Below are positions 27,801 to 37,206 of a stretch of 64,000 nucleotides of DNA, one piece after another. Location of the stretch: assembly GCF_009674825.1 (NCBI RefSeq), contig NZ_WKJH01000002.1:496001-560000 (forward strand). Reading direction: 5' to 3'. Under the pieces are notes generated by a model. That model was not told the origin of the DNA. It worked only from the letters and a program-made list of their open reading frames with translations, and did no database searches. This stretch comes from Maribacter luteus (GTDB lineage: Bacteria; Bacteroidota; Bacteroidia; Flavobacteriales; Flavobacteriaceae). The position numbers and the translations under genes were made by a program. Position 1 is the first letter of the stretch, and each line of letters opens with the position of its first letter.

Positions 27801-28304
27801 TTTCACATGTTTCCCTTGAAGAAGCTGTTCTATTCCCTTTCCTTCAGGAAGTACCAATGGAGGATTGGGAAAATCTGACTTTTGCACCAAATCATTGATC
27901 ATACCTTGAAGGCCCATGGTGCGCCCATCATCAGGCGAATAAATTTTCGTGATACCATAATCCATCAAAGCCTTTATCTCTTCTGGAAGGATTACACCTC
28001 CTCCTCCACAAAAAATCTTGATATGATCTGCTTTTTTTTCCTTGAGCAAATCATACATATATCTAAAATACTCATTATGCCCGCCTTGATAGGAGGTCAT
28101 GGCAATGGCGTTCACATCTTCCTGAATGGCAGTTTGCACCACTTCTTCCACACTACGATCGTGACCTAGGTGAATGACTTCGACCCCGGTAGCTTGGATA
28201 ATGCGTCGCATAATATTTATAGATGCATCGTGCCCATCGAAGAGGGAAGCTGCCGTAACGATACGTACTTTATTCTTGGGTTTATAAGGAATAACTTGTT
28301 TCAT
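24840..28304 (-). CDS. icmF: Fused isobutyryl-CoA mutase (IcmF)
   Basis: A 1154-aa adenosylcobalamin enzyme in the IcmF domain order: N-terminal B12-binding domain (about 1-145; [14 protein letters not shown] with lower-ligand His25, [18 protein letters not shown]), MeaB-like G-protein chaperone (about 165-430; Walker [13 protein letters not shown] at 203-214, [35 protein letters not shown]) and the mutase TIM barrel (about 560-1150; [59 protein letters not shown]). It interconverts isobutyryl-CoA and n-butyryl-CoA (and possibly isovaleryl/pivalyl-CoA); the G domain gates cofactor loading. This fits branched-chain acid metabolism alongside gcdH. It is full length, and no cobalamin riboswitch was recognised upstream. 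Confidence 0.92.
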   Translation of the reverse strand: MKQVIPYKPKNKVRIVTAASLFDGHDASINIMRRIIQATGVEVIHLGHDRSVEEVVQTAIQEDVNAIAMTSYQGGHNEYFRYMYDLLKEKKADHIKIFCGGGGVILPEEIKALMDYGITKIYSPDDGRTMGLQGMINDLVQKSDFPNPPLVLPEGKGIEQLLQGKHVKTIARGISLAENRPEEFKNIFAHLSASDAGIFPVLGITGTGGAGKSSLVDELVRRFLIDFPNKTIGIISVDPSKRKTGGALLGDRIRMNAINDPRVYMRSLATRQSNLALSKHVHEAVGILKAAQFDLIILETSGIGQSDTEIIEHSDVSLYVMTPEFGAATQLEKIDMLDFADLVVINKFDKRGALDALRDVKKQYMRNHGLWETSLDDLPVFGTIASQFNDPGMNTLYKAVMNQLVEKTNVDLNSTFTASEEQSEKVFVIPPARTRYLSEIAESNRAYDKKVNEQVQLAQRLYGVFKTIETISDIAPNRVETSYLIMVGLNEEEILKHVRNDEEKGHLLKLLFKEFSRIKMDFDPYYWEMLVQWDQKVKRYKDPVYSFKVRGKEIKIQTHTNSLSHSSIPKVALPKYQAWGDLLRWMLQENVPGEFPFTSGLYPFKRTGEDPTRMFAGEGGPERTNRRFHYLSMGMPAKRLSTAFDSVTLYGSDPDHRPDIYGKIGNAGVSICCLDDAKKLYSGFDLANSMTSVSMTINGPAPMLLGFFMNAAIDQQCELYIKENELEKEVGTKIASIYKKKGIDRPKYNGDLPNGHNGLGLFLLGVTGDQVLPKETYEKIKSKTLSQVRGTVQADILKEDQAQNTCIFSTEFALRLMGDVQEYFIREKVRNFYSVSISGYHIAEAGANPISQLAFTLANGFTYVEYYLARGMDINQFGPNLSFFFSNGIDPEYAVIGRVARKIWSKAMKEKYGANERAQMLKYHIQTSGRSLHAQEIDFNDIRTTLQALYAIYDNCNSLHTNAYDEAITTPTEESVRRAMAIQLIINKELGLAKNENPIQGAFIIEELTDLVEDAVLQEFDRITERGGVLGAMETMYQRSKIQEESLHYETLKHTGEYPIIGVNTFLSSKGSPTIMPAEVIRATEEEKQLQIKTKENLNKANADQVEAQVKSLQQAAINNDNLFERLMEVTKYCTLGQITSALFKVGGQYRRNM

Positions 28305-28487
28305 CTGTAATAAACACTCTTTATTTGAGTGGTAATTTACGGATTATTCAACAAAAAGGTGATGATTTTTAGAATACCTCAAAAATATTTGAATACACTA
28401 ACACCGTTAAACCATAAAATCGCAAGAATCGCTCGCTCAGCCGACCATATCAATCCTACTTACTTTTGATTTATTACGAACAAGAGA

Positions 28488-30125
28488 TTATTTCCCCTCA
28501 TATTCAAACCAATCAAAAAAAGCTATTTCTTTACTTTTTTTACCGTTACCCGTTGCATACATGCCTACATACACCCCTGTGAACCAGCCAACAGTTTCCG
28601 AACTCAGAAACTTAGCATCAACCGATTCGATATCTGTGAATTCCCCATTGCCCTGGGAATAAGAAAATTTAAATGATGTTCGCTCCCCTTTGACCCTTAA
28701 TGTAACCGGACCAGGTTTCAGTTCAAACGTTTTGGATGAGTAGTTCGTAGAACCAAATTGAAGATTTACCTGAAGTATTCGTTTCCCGTTTTTCCTATGG
28801 ATCAAAAGATCAAAGTGCGAATCGTTGTTCAGAAGAATCACACCTGCTTCTTCATTTTCATTTTTGGGGTCAAAATCGACCTTAGTGCTTGCTGTGAAAT
28901 CCAGATGCTGCAACCTACGGCCAACAAAAGTCGGGGAACCTTCATCCCCAATCACCAGATCGGATCCCTTTAACCGTAAGACGCCCTTACGGGAATCCAA
29001 CGTATAATTAGCTTCTTGGGGCATATGTAAGTAATTGAATTCGAGCCCAAGTTTGTCATTATTAAAATCAGTCCTTTTGGGTTTCTCGGGAAAAGGCTTC
29101 AATGGCAAGGTAGGTACGGTCATGTTCACGTTTACGGTACCATTTCCATTTATAACAGGCCACCCATTCTTAGGCCATGTTACAGGTGCCAAACATGTCT
29201 CCCGTCCCAATATATGATGTACCCCACCTGCCATTCCCGATATATCGCGATACCCATGAAAGACCACCCATCGTGATCCGTCATGTGCTTCAATCATATC
29301 GGCATGCCCAACACCCTGAATAGGATTTCCTTGACCCGCTGCATTGGCATGTGCCAAAATTGGGTTAGCAGGGTTATCGGTATATGGGCCCCAGATATCA
29401 TGACTGCGCGCAATGGTTTCCGAATGCGCTTCTTCTGTGCCCCCTTCGGCTCCCATTAAATAATAGAAACCATCTTTTTTGTAAATATGTGGACCTTCGG
29501 AATACCTACCACCGGTTCCGTTCCAGACTTTTCGACCTTCTGTCAATAGTTTGCCTGTAGACAAATCTATTTCATATAGAATAAACGGAGATGAAATGAC
29601 GTAAGACTTTCCGTCCCCATCAAAAAACAAATCGGGATCTATTCCCGGAATATCAACCCAAATTGGATCTGACCACGGTCCCGCCGGATTTGTAGATGTA
29701 ACATAAAAATTACCTCCATTCACCACATTAGTCGTAATCATATAAAAAATACCCTTATGGTAACGGATCGTGGCGGCAAAAATATTAATTCCATTGGGCA
29801 ATTGCTCTTTTCGATGAATGCAGTGACCTATCTGTTCCCAATTCACCAAGTCCTTACTATGGAAAACAGGTACGCCTGGAAAATATTCAAAAGTACTTGT
29901 GATCAAATAATAATCCTCTCCTACCCTACATATACTTGGATCAGAGTAAAATCCGGGTAGTACAGGATTCTTATAGGTTATTGGGTCATTGGGATTGGGA
30001 TGTGCCGCAAAGGGATTGGTTCTGTGTATATCTTGTACAGTGGTTTTTATGGAATCGTTTTCCGTATTCTGGGCAACTCCCGAAAATTGGGCAATCACCA
30101 GTAATGACAATAATATCCTCTTCAT
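28488..30125 (-). CDS. Secreted GH43 glycoside hydrolase (xylosidase/arabinofuranosidase type)
   Basis: A 545-aa protein with a signal peptide (1-19, GVAQN). Residues about 50-350 are a five-bladed GH43 propeller with the three catalytic acids: Asp62 (GFYSDPSI, base), Asp163 (IPGIDPDLFFD) and Glu210 (RYSEGPHIY, acid). Residues about 355-545 are a concanavalin-A-like beta-sandwich seen in beta-xylosidase C-terminal regions (VGRRLQHLDFTASTKVDF, EEAGVILLNNDSHFDLLI). The substrate is probably xylan or arabinan-type side chains; specificity cannot be read from sequence alone. It lies downstream of the epimerase-like gene (83 bp gap) and before icmF, all on the minus strand. Confidence 0.92.
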   Translation of the reverse strand: MKRILLSLLVIAQFSGVAQNTENDSIKTTVQDIHRTNPFAAHPNPNDPITYKNPVLPGFYSDPSICRVGEDYYLITSTFEYFPGVPVFHSKDLVNWEQIGHCIHRKEQLPNGINIFAATIRYHKGIFYMITTNVVNGGNFYVTSTNPAGPWSDPIWVDIPGIDPDLFFDGDGKSYVISSPFILYEIDLSTGKLLTEGRKVWNGTGGRYSEGPHIYKKDGFYYLMGAEGGTEEAHSETIARSHDIWGPYTDNPANPILAHANAAGQGNPIQGVGHADMIEAHDGSRWVVFHGYRDISGMAGGVHHILGRETCLAPVTWPKNGWPVINGNGTVNVNMTVPTLPLKPFPEKPKRTDFNNDKLGLEFNYLHMPQEANYTLDSRKGVLRLKGSDLVIGDEGSPTFVGRRLQHLDFTASTKVDFDPKNENEEAGVILLNNDSHFDLLIHRKNGKRILQVNLQFGSTNYSSKTFELKPGPVTLRVKGERTSFKFSYSQGNGEFTDIESVDAKFLSSETVGWFTGVYVGMYATGNGKKSKEIAFFDWFEYEGK

Positions 30126-30207
30126 TGGTACGGGTTATTTAAGACCCTTAAAGATATCACTAATTACAAGGCCGGATTTCAATTATTAAACCATTTTTAC
30201 ATCCAAT

Positions 30208-31092
30208 TCAATCTAAATCGTACACCTTATAGGTTCTGGACCATTTTGCCGATTCCCCTGAACGTATGGAAATTGAAAAAAACAATTCTGGACTGATCAC
30301 ATGCCTCCAGCCCCAAAGATTTATTTTATCGGTTTTAAAATTACCCGTTTCACAAATACCGATCCTGCTTTCTTGATGATGCAATTCCCAAGTGGCATTC
30401 ACTTCTTCCCCACCTGAAAGGTTACTAAAAAAGAACTGCTCGTTGGGTGTACCGTTAAAGCCAAAACCTTTTGTTCCTATAACAACCTTTTGTTCCGGGT
30501 TCAAAGTTTCCCCAAACTTTTCGGGTTGCAAGGCAAAAGGGAAATTCAAAACATAACCCTTACCCATCAATGCTTTGTCCAGCGCCATAAAATTATGTAC
30601 ATACTCATCGGTATAAATATCTTTACTCCCCTTATTAGTCAGGGTATAATCAATTGTAAAACCACTTTCATTAAGTGTAACCACTTTTTTCAAGGTATAG
30701 GCATACCCATTAACCAATTCCGATATACAATTGAACGTTAAGACATTAGGACTTTTCGTTATCTTAAATTCGGCCGGTTTGATCTCGTATTTTTCATGAA
30801 AGAGATATTGACCACTCTTTTTCTTAAGTAAGCCTATGCCTATTTTATGAAACCACCCTCCTATTTCGGTATCGGTGAAACCCAAGGCAGAATCGATACC
30901 GAATTCATTATAAAATCCTTTACCCAAAAATCCATCGTTTTTATAATCGGTCCTTTCTAACCCAGTAATCGAACGGCTTTTAAACTTTACTTTGGTAATT
31001 TTCCCCGACCAGTCAAAACGTGCCGAATTATATCCTTCGTTGGGATAATCTATTTGAAGCTCTAGGTTTTTGTTCTTTAAAATCAGCGGCAT
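30208..31092 (-). CDS. Aldose 1-epimerase-like (galactose mutarotase fold) protein
   Basis: A 294-aa protein with no signal peptide. It has a galactose-mutarotase-like beta-sandwich layout: GYNSARFDWSGKITKVKF near the N-terminus, central FTIDYTLTNKGSKDIYTDEYVHNFMAL, and SAKWSRTYKVYDL at the end. The usual catalytic His/Glu arrangement of GalM is not clearly present, although EYVHNFM places a His near the expected site. A sugar-binding or mutarotase role in glycan breakdown is inferred from the fold and the GH43 neighbour. It lies 83 bp upstream of GH43 on the same strand, so the two are probably a bicistronic unit. Confidence 0.75.
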   Translation of the reverse strand: MPLILKNKNLELQIDYPNEGYNSARFDWSGKITKVKFKSRSITGLERTDYKNDGFLGKGFYNEFGIDSALGFTDTEIGGWFHKIGIGLLKKKSGQYLFHEKYEIKPAEFKITKSPNVLTFNCISELVNGYAYTLKKVVTLNESGFTIDYTLTNKGSKDIYTDEYVHNFMALDKALMGKGYVLNFPFALQPEKFGETLNPEQKVVIGTKGFGFNGTPNEQFFFSNLSGGEEVNATWELHHQESRIGICETGNFKTDKINLWGWRHVISPELFFSISIRSGESAKWSRTYKVYDLD

Positions 31093-31398
31093 AAGATGTA
31101 AATTGATGTTGTCGGATTATCAAGTAAAAAGTCGGTTGTTTTAAATTAAACCCACGGATATATATTACAGCACATATACAAATCTGAAATTTTTTGATTC
31201 TTCAAACTTATTAAACTGATAAGGATTTCGACCAAAACATTTTTTTTCACTTGAGGACAATTTATTAAGAAATCGGATAGGAAAACCCCTTTACCACCAC
31301 CAACTTTCACCTAAGCCCCAATTAATGTTAAAAAACCATAAAAAGAGCCAAAAACTACAAGAAAAGTGCATTTCAACCGTTATTTAAGCAATTCATCC

Positions 31399-31406
31399 TA
31401 TTTTTG
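31399..31406 (+). promoter_or_regulatory. Candidate -7 element of the serine hydrolase gene, within a 347-bp divergent gap
   Basis: TATTTTTG fits TAnnTTTG 34 bp before the ATG at 31440, but I find no TTG at the right distance upstream. The gap 31093-31439 is AT-rich and otherwise shows no gene, RNA or repeat that I can support. Confidence 0.3.
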
Positions 31407-31439
31407 TTCTACCTCTAATCTATAAAGAAACGTTCTTCT

Positions 31440-32744
31440 ATGCAGAAACATAAAATATTAATCGCATCGGCGCTCGTTATCCTTACATTATCGATTTTTG
31501 CTACGGGCCCATTTCATTCGAAATCTTCTGAAATTCCAAAAAAAATAGAGACCGCGATAACCAAAACTGAGAATTCTAAGAGCAATAAAAAGGATGCTTT
31601 ACGCTACACCATTAGACAAAGAACAATACAAACAGCATTAATTGACTATTTTAATAAAGCCATCGCCAACGGGGATATCGTAGGAGCCGGAGTGAGTATT
31701 GTAAAAGGGGATTCTATTCTAATCTCTGAAGGTTTTGGCAAAAAGAAGAGTTTTGAAAATAGTCAGGTAAACGGAGAAACCGTTTTTAGATTAGGATCAT
31801 TGTCCAAAGGTTTTGCGGGCATACTGGCGGCAAATATCAAAAATGAAGGTAAATTGAATTGGACGGATAAAGTGAGTGATTACCTTCCTGAATTTCAATT
31901 AGGTGATGGCACGAGCACAAATAATATTACCCTAGCCAATATTTTATCCCACACTTCGGGTACTCCATATCACAGTTTTACCAATCTTGTAGAAGCTGGT
32001 TTGCCCCTGAAAGATATAGCCAAACGTTTTAAAGAAGTAATGCCGATTAGCAAACCGGGCACCATGTACAGCTATCAAAACGCCATGTTCGCCCTTTGTG
32101 GTGAAATGATGCGCAAGGCAACTGGAGAAAAAATAAATGCACTGTTAGACGATAGATTTTTTAAGCCTTTGCACATGAGTGCCACTACTACGGAATATGA
32201 AACTTTGACACATGAGTCCAATATTGCCATGCCCCATGTTAAATCCCATAATGGTTGGAAAGCGGGACTTATCAGGGACAATTATTACAATGCCGTAGCA
32301 GCTGGGGGTATCAGTTCCAATGCCCATGATATGGGTTTATGGATGCGTTTTTTACTAGGACACAATCCTGATGTCATGAAAAGTACCGCTATAGGCGAGG
32401 CATTTAATCCTTTTATCGAGATTTCGGGACATAGTAAATATTATCAACGTTGGCCCGGCCATACAGGGTCGTATTACGGCTTTGGATGGAGGATTCATAA
32501 ATTCATCGAAACGGATTCAACTGCTGAAAAAACCATATGGCACCACGGTGGAAGTGTAAATAATTATAGAAATGAAATTGCCCTTTACCCAGAATCCGAT
32601 CTAGGTATTTGTGTACTAATGAACAACAATTCACAAATAGCGAAGACGGTAATTCCGGATTTATATGAAATTGTCCAGAAGGTTTATCGTGAAACCGCTA
32701 TTGCCCCTAAAGAAATACACAAGATCGCCGTTAACTCTTTATAG
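31440..32744 (+). CDS. Beta-lactamase-related serine hydrolase (class C / PBP-like)
   Basis: A 434-aa protein with an N-terminal signal or anchor (residues about 5-24). The serine hydrolase motifs are SLSK (Ser120 nucleophile, Lys123), YQN within MYSYQNAMF, and HHGG within TIWHHGGSVNNYRNEI, in the usual order for class C beta-lactamase/esterase/DD-peptidase relatives. Length and motifs indicate an active enzyme. Substrate is unknown: such proteins act as peptidases, esterases or transferases in the periplasm, and only a few are true beta-lactamases. Not visibly linked to its neighbours; the next gene is 399 bp away with its own promoter. Confidence 0.88.
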   Translation: MQKHKILIASALVILTLSIFATGPFHSKSSEIPKKIETAITKTENSKSNKKDALRYTIRQRTIQTALIDYFNKAIANGDIVGAGVSIVKGDSILISEGFGKKKSFENSQVNGETVFRLGSLSKGFAGILAANIKNEGKLNWTDKVSDYLPEFQLGDGTSTNNITLANILSHTSGTPYHSFTNLVEAGLPLKDIAKRFKEVMPISKPGTMYSYQNAMFALCGEMMRKATGEKINALLDDRFFKPLHMSATTTEYETLTHESNIAMPHVKSHNGWKAGLIRDNYYNAVAAGGISSNAHDMGLWMRFLLGHNPDVMKSTAIGEAFNPFIEISGHSKYYQRWPGHTGSYYGFGWRIHKFIETDSTAEKTIWHHGGSVNNYRNEIALYPESDLGICVLMNNNSQIAKTVIPDLYEIVQKVYRETAIAPKEIHKIAVNSL

Positions 32745-33088
32745 AATCCTATTCAACTAAAACCGCCATTCCATATTACATACCGCCAAAAACGTCCATT
32801 TTCATTTAAACAGATTAAAACGGTAAGTTTTTAGAAATTGAATGAATTATTCTGGTTTGAAATTTTCTCTACTAAAAATTTACCTCATTATTTCAAGGTA
32901 ATTATGATATTCTGTTCAGCGTGTTATTTTTAAAACAATTAAGCCCAAAAACATACCTAAATTTACCTCAGATCAATACAGGAGAACAATTATTTTTAAC
33001 ACACCTTTGCATTTTCTTGATTCTTTTTATAAAATCCACATTGCAAATACCATAAAATCAGAAGAATAATGGAAAATCAAATGAAGAT

Positions 33089-33123
33089 TTTGTAAGGAAA
33101 AAGAATCGTTTTTGTTAGATTTG
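33089..33123 (+). promoter_or_regulatory. Promoter of the outer-membrane receptor gene
   Basis: TTTG (33089-33092), 23-bp spacer, TAGATTTG (33116-33123) fits the Bacteroidota consensus at the long end of spacing, 20 bp before the GTG start at 33144. The rest of the 399-bp gap 32745-33143 is AT-rich with nothing else that I can identify. Confidence 0.55.
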
Positions 33124-33143
33124 ATGTGTAATAAAAATGTTAA

Positions 33144-35555
33144 GTGAAGTACATTCCCCTCATTTTAGTGACCTTATTCTCCTTTACCCTTCAATTGAAT
33201 GCCCAGAATTTCGAGGTTTCCGGCACTATTAAAAATGGAGAAGACCAAATTATCCCCTTTGCATCGGTGTTCTTATTAAAAGTCTCTGATAGTACAATGG
33301 TAAGGGGGGTATCAGCCGATGATAATGGAATGTTCACTTTTAAAAATGTTACGCCCAGCACCTATTTAATCAAAGCCAGTTATATTGGTAGATCTTCCAA
33401 TTTAATAGGGTTAGATGTTTCAAAGGACATTGTCCTAGGGGCGTTGATCATTGACCAAAGCACTGAAAACCTAGATGAGGTCATAGTAACCTCAATGAAA
33501 CCGAAAATAGAACGACTAACAGATCGTTTGGTCTTCAATATAGAAAATTCCGTGGTGTCCCAAGGTAGTTCTTGGGATGTTCTTAAACGTACTCCCGGGG
33601 TTATTGCCATGCAGGAGAATTTAATGATCCGCGGACAAGCGGCAACCGTCTACATTAATGATCGAAAAGTACAATTGTCCTCAGATGAAATCCGTGAACT
33701 CTTGGAGAACTATTCAGCCGGTCACATTAAACAAATTGAGGTAATCAGTAATCCTCCCGCAAAATATGATGCCGAAGGCGGACCTGTATTGAATATCGTG
33801 ACCAACAAGAATATCTCAATGGGGTACAAAGGCAACATCAGTAGCACCTATACCCAATCCATTTTTCCTAAATACACTTTAGGAACCTTGCATTTTTATA
33901 AAACCGAAAAATTAAACTTGTTCGCCTCATATATTCATGGGCCTCGAAAAGATTTTAAAAATACCGAAAGTGCCATAAATTTTATCGACGACACCGGGGT
34001 TTTTTCTCGATGGCTAACCGATTACGATAAAACCACAAAGGCAAAAAGCCATACTGCTCAACTCAACCTTGATTATGCAATCAATGATAGGAATACGATC
34101 ATTCTTGCTTCTAGTGCATCTATTTCCCCTAATAAGACATTCGACAACATGCAATTTACAGAAATGCGAAATGGACAAGGGCAATTAGATTCGACTTTTG
34201 TAACCCAAAGTGACTTACTTGAGAATAAAAACAATTTTTCAACGGACCTAACGTATGAATACAGTTTTAAGGAAGAAGGAAGCTTGGTCTTAAACGGTCA
34301 TTTTACAAAATACAAAGGTGACAATACCCAAAATGCGCAATCTGACTATTTTAATGTGGATAACGAATTTATGAGAACCTTCGGTTTTTATACGGATGCA
34401 GACCAGGACATTGAAATCTTTACAACACAATTGGACCTAACGACTACCATTGGCATTTTCGATTTTGAAACTGGATTGAAAGGATCTTTTATCAACTCGG
34501 ATAGTGGCATCGCTTATTACAATACCACCAATGACGAAAAGGTGCTTATTTCAAACCTGTCAGATGATTACCGTTACGAAGAGCAGGTATATGCAGGTTA
34601 CTTCAGTTTGTCCAAAGATTGGGAAAAAACAAGTTTCAAAGCTGGGTTACGTGCAGAACAGACCAAAAGCACCGGTTTTTCAACATCCCTTTCCGAAATA
34701 AATGATTTAATGTATTTTGAACTGTTTCCTACAGTACACCTCAACTATAAACCACACGACAACCATAGTTTCGCTTTTAATTATTCCCGAAAATTAACCC
34801 GCCCACGATATGAGGAATTGAATCCGTTTCGATATTATATCAATGAGAATAATTTCAGTGAGGGCAACCCGAATTTAAGTCCATCTTTCAGCCATAATTT
34901 TAATCTGAACTATACCTTAAACGAGGAATTTTATTTTGACCTTTACTATCGCGATAATGGCAAATACATCTCTTCACTTCTCTTTCAGGACAATCAAAAC
35001 CTCGTTCTTCGCGACATTACCCAGAATGTCCTCGAAAGTACATCTTACGGATTAGATTTCACTTATGGCAAGTCTGTGATGAATTGGTGGTACCTCTATA
35101 CTTATATTTCCATCTTTCATGAAGATGAAACCTTTATTGCCCTTGAAAGTAATGACCAAACCGTTACCAATGAGGTGAATGGCGCCTACATAGACCTTAC
35201 GAATTATCTGAACCTCTCTAAGGATGGCACTTTTAAAGGAGAAATTGGGTTGACTTACTTATCCGGATTTTTAGAAGGGTCCTATACCCAAGAAGAAAGA
35301 ACCAACCTTACACTTGGTTTACGCAAAACACTTTGGAATAAAAGAGCAGTACTCAGTTTACAGGCCAATGACCTTTTGAACAAAGTGAACAGCCGCATCT
35401 CATCGAAATACCTAAATCAAGACAACAGCTATCTTACGCGCCCAGAGACACAATATGTGCGATTAGGGTTCACCTTCAACTTTGGTAATTTTAGATTGGA
35501 GGACAATAAACGGGACATTGATAAGATCGAACGTGATCGCCTTAGTGACAACTAG
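33144..35555 (+). CDS. Outer-membrane beta-barrel receptor with carboxypeptidase-like N-terminal domain
   Basis: An 803-aa protein starting with GTG at 33144, where the signal peptide begins (MKYIPLILVTLFSFTLQLNAQ); the nearby ATG at 33137 is out of frame. Residues about 22-110 are a CarboxypepD_reg-like domain (FEVSGTIKNGEDQIIPFASVFLLKVSDSTMVRGVSADDNGMF). A plug-like domain follows (about 120-220; LKRTPGVIAMQENLMIRGQAATVYINDRKV, NPPAKYDAEGGPVLNIVTNK), then an OMP_b-brl_3 barrel ending RLGFTFNFGNFR. This is the TonB-receptor-like family that has no SusD partner. Ligand is unknown; it may import a peptide, siderophore or small glycan. Confidence 0.9.
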   Translation: MKYIPLILVTLFSFTLQLNAQNFEVSGTIKNGEDQIIPFASVFLLKVSDSTMVRGVSADDNGMFTFKNVTPSTYLIKASYIGRSSNLIGLDVSKDIVLGALIIDQSTENLDEVIVTSMKPKIERLTDRLVFNIENSVVSQGSSWDVLKRTPGVIAMQENLMIRGQAATVYINDRKVQLSSDEIRELLENYSAGHIKQIEVISNPPAKYDAEGGPVLNIVTNKNISMGYKGNISSTYTQSIFPKYTLGTLHFYKTEKLNLFASYIHGPRKDFKNTESAINFIDDTGVFSRWLTDYDKTTKAKSHTAQLNLDYAINDRNTIILASSASISPNKTFDNMQFTEMRNGQGQLDSTFVTQSDLLENKNNFSTDLTYEYSFKEEGSLVLNGHFTKYKGDNTQNAQSDYFNVDNEFMRTFGFYTDADQDIEIFTTQLDLTTTIGIFDFETGLKGSFINSDSGIAYYNTTNDEKVLISNLSDDYRYEEQVYAGYFSLSKDWEKTSFKAGLRAEQTKSTGFSTSLSEINDLMYFELFPTVHLNYKPHDNHSFAFNYSRKLTRPRYEELNPFRYYINENNFSEGNPNLSPSFSHNFNLNYTLNEEFYFDLYYRDNGKYISSLLFQDNQNLVLRDITQNVLESTSYGLDFTYGKSVMNWWYLYTYISIFHEDETFIALESNDQTVTNEVNGAYIDLTNYLNLSKDGTFKGEIGLTYLSGFLEGSYTQEERTNLTLGLRKTLWNKRAVLSLQANDLLNKVNSRISSKYLNQDNSYLTRPETQYVRLGFTFNFGNFRLEDNKRDIDKIERDRLSDN

Positions 35556-35575
35556 AAATTTATGAGTTTTGAACC

Positions 35576-36184
35576 TTATCCGATTTTCTTCCCAATAAAT
35601 CGGATCACCTTACTCATACCGTTATGAAAATTACCTTCATTCAGTTCAACATGGGCCTCTTCAAGTTGTATGATCTCGAAATTCGGAAAATCCCTTTGTA
35701 TCGTTTCTTCCGAATACAACATATCTATATGGCCCGGACCACCAACTTCCGGATTCAACTTTCTCAATGCCAAATGCCCAACACTGAACCCTTCAATGAT
35801 CATTAGTCCGCCCGGTTTTATTAAATCAGCGATTTTATGATGGTATTTTGATGCGATTTGGGGTGGAAAATGTGCAAAAATAAGGGCTGCCGCATCATAT
35901 TCTTTATTAACCAATGACAGATTAAAAAACTCCCCAACTTCATAATTTATTCTTACCATTTCTTTCTCGGCCAATTTCATGGCCTTGTTTTTACCTTCTA
36001 TACTTATATCAAAAGCACTTACCTCTAAACCCGTTTTTGCCGCATATACCGCATTTCGACCTTCACCTTCGGCTGGCAATAAAATACTACCACCAAGGCT
36101 CTGTTGAGCTATTACATTCTTAAAAAAAGTATTGGGTTCCGTGCCGTAGGCGTATTCTTCATTGGCATATCGTTCGTCCCACAT
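35576..36184 (-). CDS. Class I SAM-dependent methyltransferase (TehB/thiopurine-like)
   Basis: A 202-aa protein with the N-terminus MWDERYANEEYAYGTEPNTFF, typical of TehB-like small-molecule methyltransferases. Motif I is GGSILLPAEGEGRNAVYAAKTG, with PAEGEGRN in place of the classic GxGxG; the acidic residue follows in VSAFDIS. A later strand has YDAAALIFAHFPPQIASKYHHKIADLIKPGGLMIIEGFS. The substrate is unknown (tellurite, thiol or another small molecule in relatives). It is convergent with the receptor gene, whose stop is 20 bp away. Confidence 0.82.
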   Translation of the reverse strand: MWDERYANEEYAYGTEPNTFFKNVIAQQSLGGSILLPAEGEGRNAVYAAKTGLEVSAFDISIEGKNKAMKLAEKEMVRINYEVGEFFNLSLVNKEYDAAALIFAHFPPQIASKYHHKIADLIKPGGLMIIEGFSVGHLALRKLNPEVGGPGHIDMLYSEETIQRDFPNFEIIQLEEAHVELNEGNFHNGMSKVIRFIGKKIG

Positions 36185-36258
36185 ATGGTTCTGTTAATTC
36201 TTGTTAGACACTCCCAATGTATTCCTGACATTGGTTTAATGGCATAAAAGGCCTTGAC

Positions 36259-36266
36259 CAAATATA
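36259..36266 (-). promoter_or_regulatory. Candidate -7 element of the methyltransferase gene
   Basis: The minus strand reads TATATTTG, a perfect -7, 75 bp before the ATG at 36184; the nearest -33-like TTG is too far (28 bp). The remaining gap 36185-36551 is AT-rich and shows no gene or repeat that I can support. Confidence 0.35.
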
Positions 36267-36551
36267 CGTAGTCTATATTGTTATCTAATCCTTACAATCA
36301 GATGACTTTAGCTCGACCTAATGCTTAAACCATTTTTTTCACCTAAACCAAAGACTCAATTCATTTCCCCAAAAACTGTATTACAATTTTTATCATAACG
36401 TTCTGTCTTTAATTTGGAGCATAACCCTAATACGCCATTTCAGTAATAAAAAGGAACTAAAATACGCGAAACTTAACATTTTCGTAATATTTAAAATACA
36501 CGTTATATAAGTCGATTTTCTATCTTATGGACTTTTAAAGTCCCCCCGACT

Positions 36552-37199
36552 ATGTATTTAGCACTTACTCAAACAAGTTTGATGAGCCTTTCTGTCTCTA
36601 TCCAATCCTTTATTTTGGATATTGGCCCTATATTGCTGGTTTCATTTTCCCTTTCCTTATTTCTTTTTTTAAACTGGTATTTCGCCTATGACCGCATCAA
36701 GCAGAAAAAAGAGAAAAGATTATGGTTAACCCGAAATATGCGATCACTTGTCAGGTATGGGGATTTGATGGAGCAACTTGAACATCTGGGACAGACGACT
36801 CCAGTATGCAAACAGTGTAATGACTTTAAAATGCAATTATGGAACCATCAACACGACGAATTGTTAGTGGTTCGTTGTAGATCTTGTAAAATAAACTATA
36901 CCTTGACAAAGGACCATAGTGATTGTACCAGATTAATTCTTTCGAATATGGAGTGGGCCATTGAACTCATAAACATACTGATTAAAAATAGGCATAAAGC
37001 CTTAGGTAAGTTTTTAATTCGAAAATTGGCTCTAGACCCTTCATGTATAAAACCCGGTATTAACCCTTTGGAAGTTTTTTGTTTCTCAGCAAAAAAAGAA
37101 GATGAATTTATTATTGACCCCGTGTTCGAAATAGTTTTGAATGAATGGGAAGAAGTATTACCCTTGGGCGATTATGGCATTAGAACGCATGTAGCATAA
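36552..37199 (+). CDS. Membrane-anchored zinc-ribbon protein of unknown function
   Basis: A 215-aa protein that I do not recognise. One long hydrophobic segment is at about residues 17-45 (SIQSFILDIGPILLVSFSLSLFLFLNWYFA), followed by a basic stretch (YDRIKQKKEKRLWLTRNMR) that would sit inside the cell. Residues about 86-118 contain two Cys pairs, VCKQCNDFK and VVRCRSCKIN, which fit a four-Cys zinc ribbon; a further DHSDC follows. The C-terminal part is helical and acidic. No ribosome or polymerase partner is evident. It converges on the dnaE2 gene with 7 bp between stops. Confidence 0.7.
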   Translation: MYLALTQTSLMSLSVSIQSFILDIGPILLVSFSLSLFLFLNWYFAYDRIKQKKEKRLWLTRNMRSLVRYGDLMEQLEHLGQTTPVCKQCNDFKMQLWNHQHDELLVVRCRSCKINYTLTKDHSDCTRLILSNMEWAIELINILIKNRHKALGKFLIRKLALDPSCIKPGINPLEVFCFSAKKEDEFIIDPVFEIVLNEWEEVLPLGDYGIRTHVA

Positions 37200-37206
37200 G
37201 GTTACC

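Noticed and set aside
28305-28487. Cobalamin riboswitch before icmF
   Set aside because: No B12-box or conserved pairing could be recognised in the short leader.
31440-32744. Antibiotic-resistance beta-lactamase
   Set aside because: The motifs fit the broad class C/PBP-like serine hydrolase family; nothing shows beta-lactam specificity.
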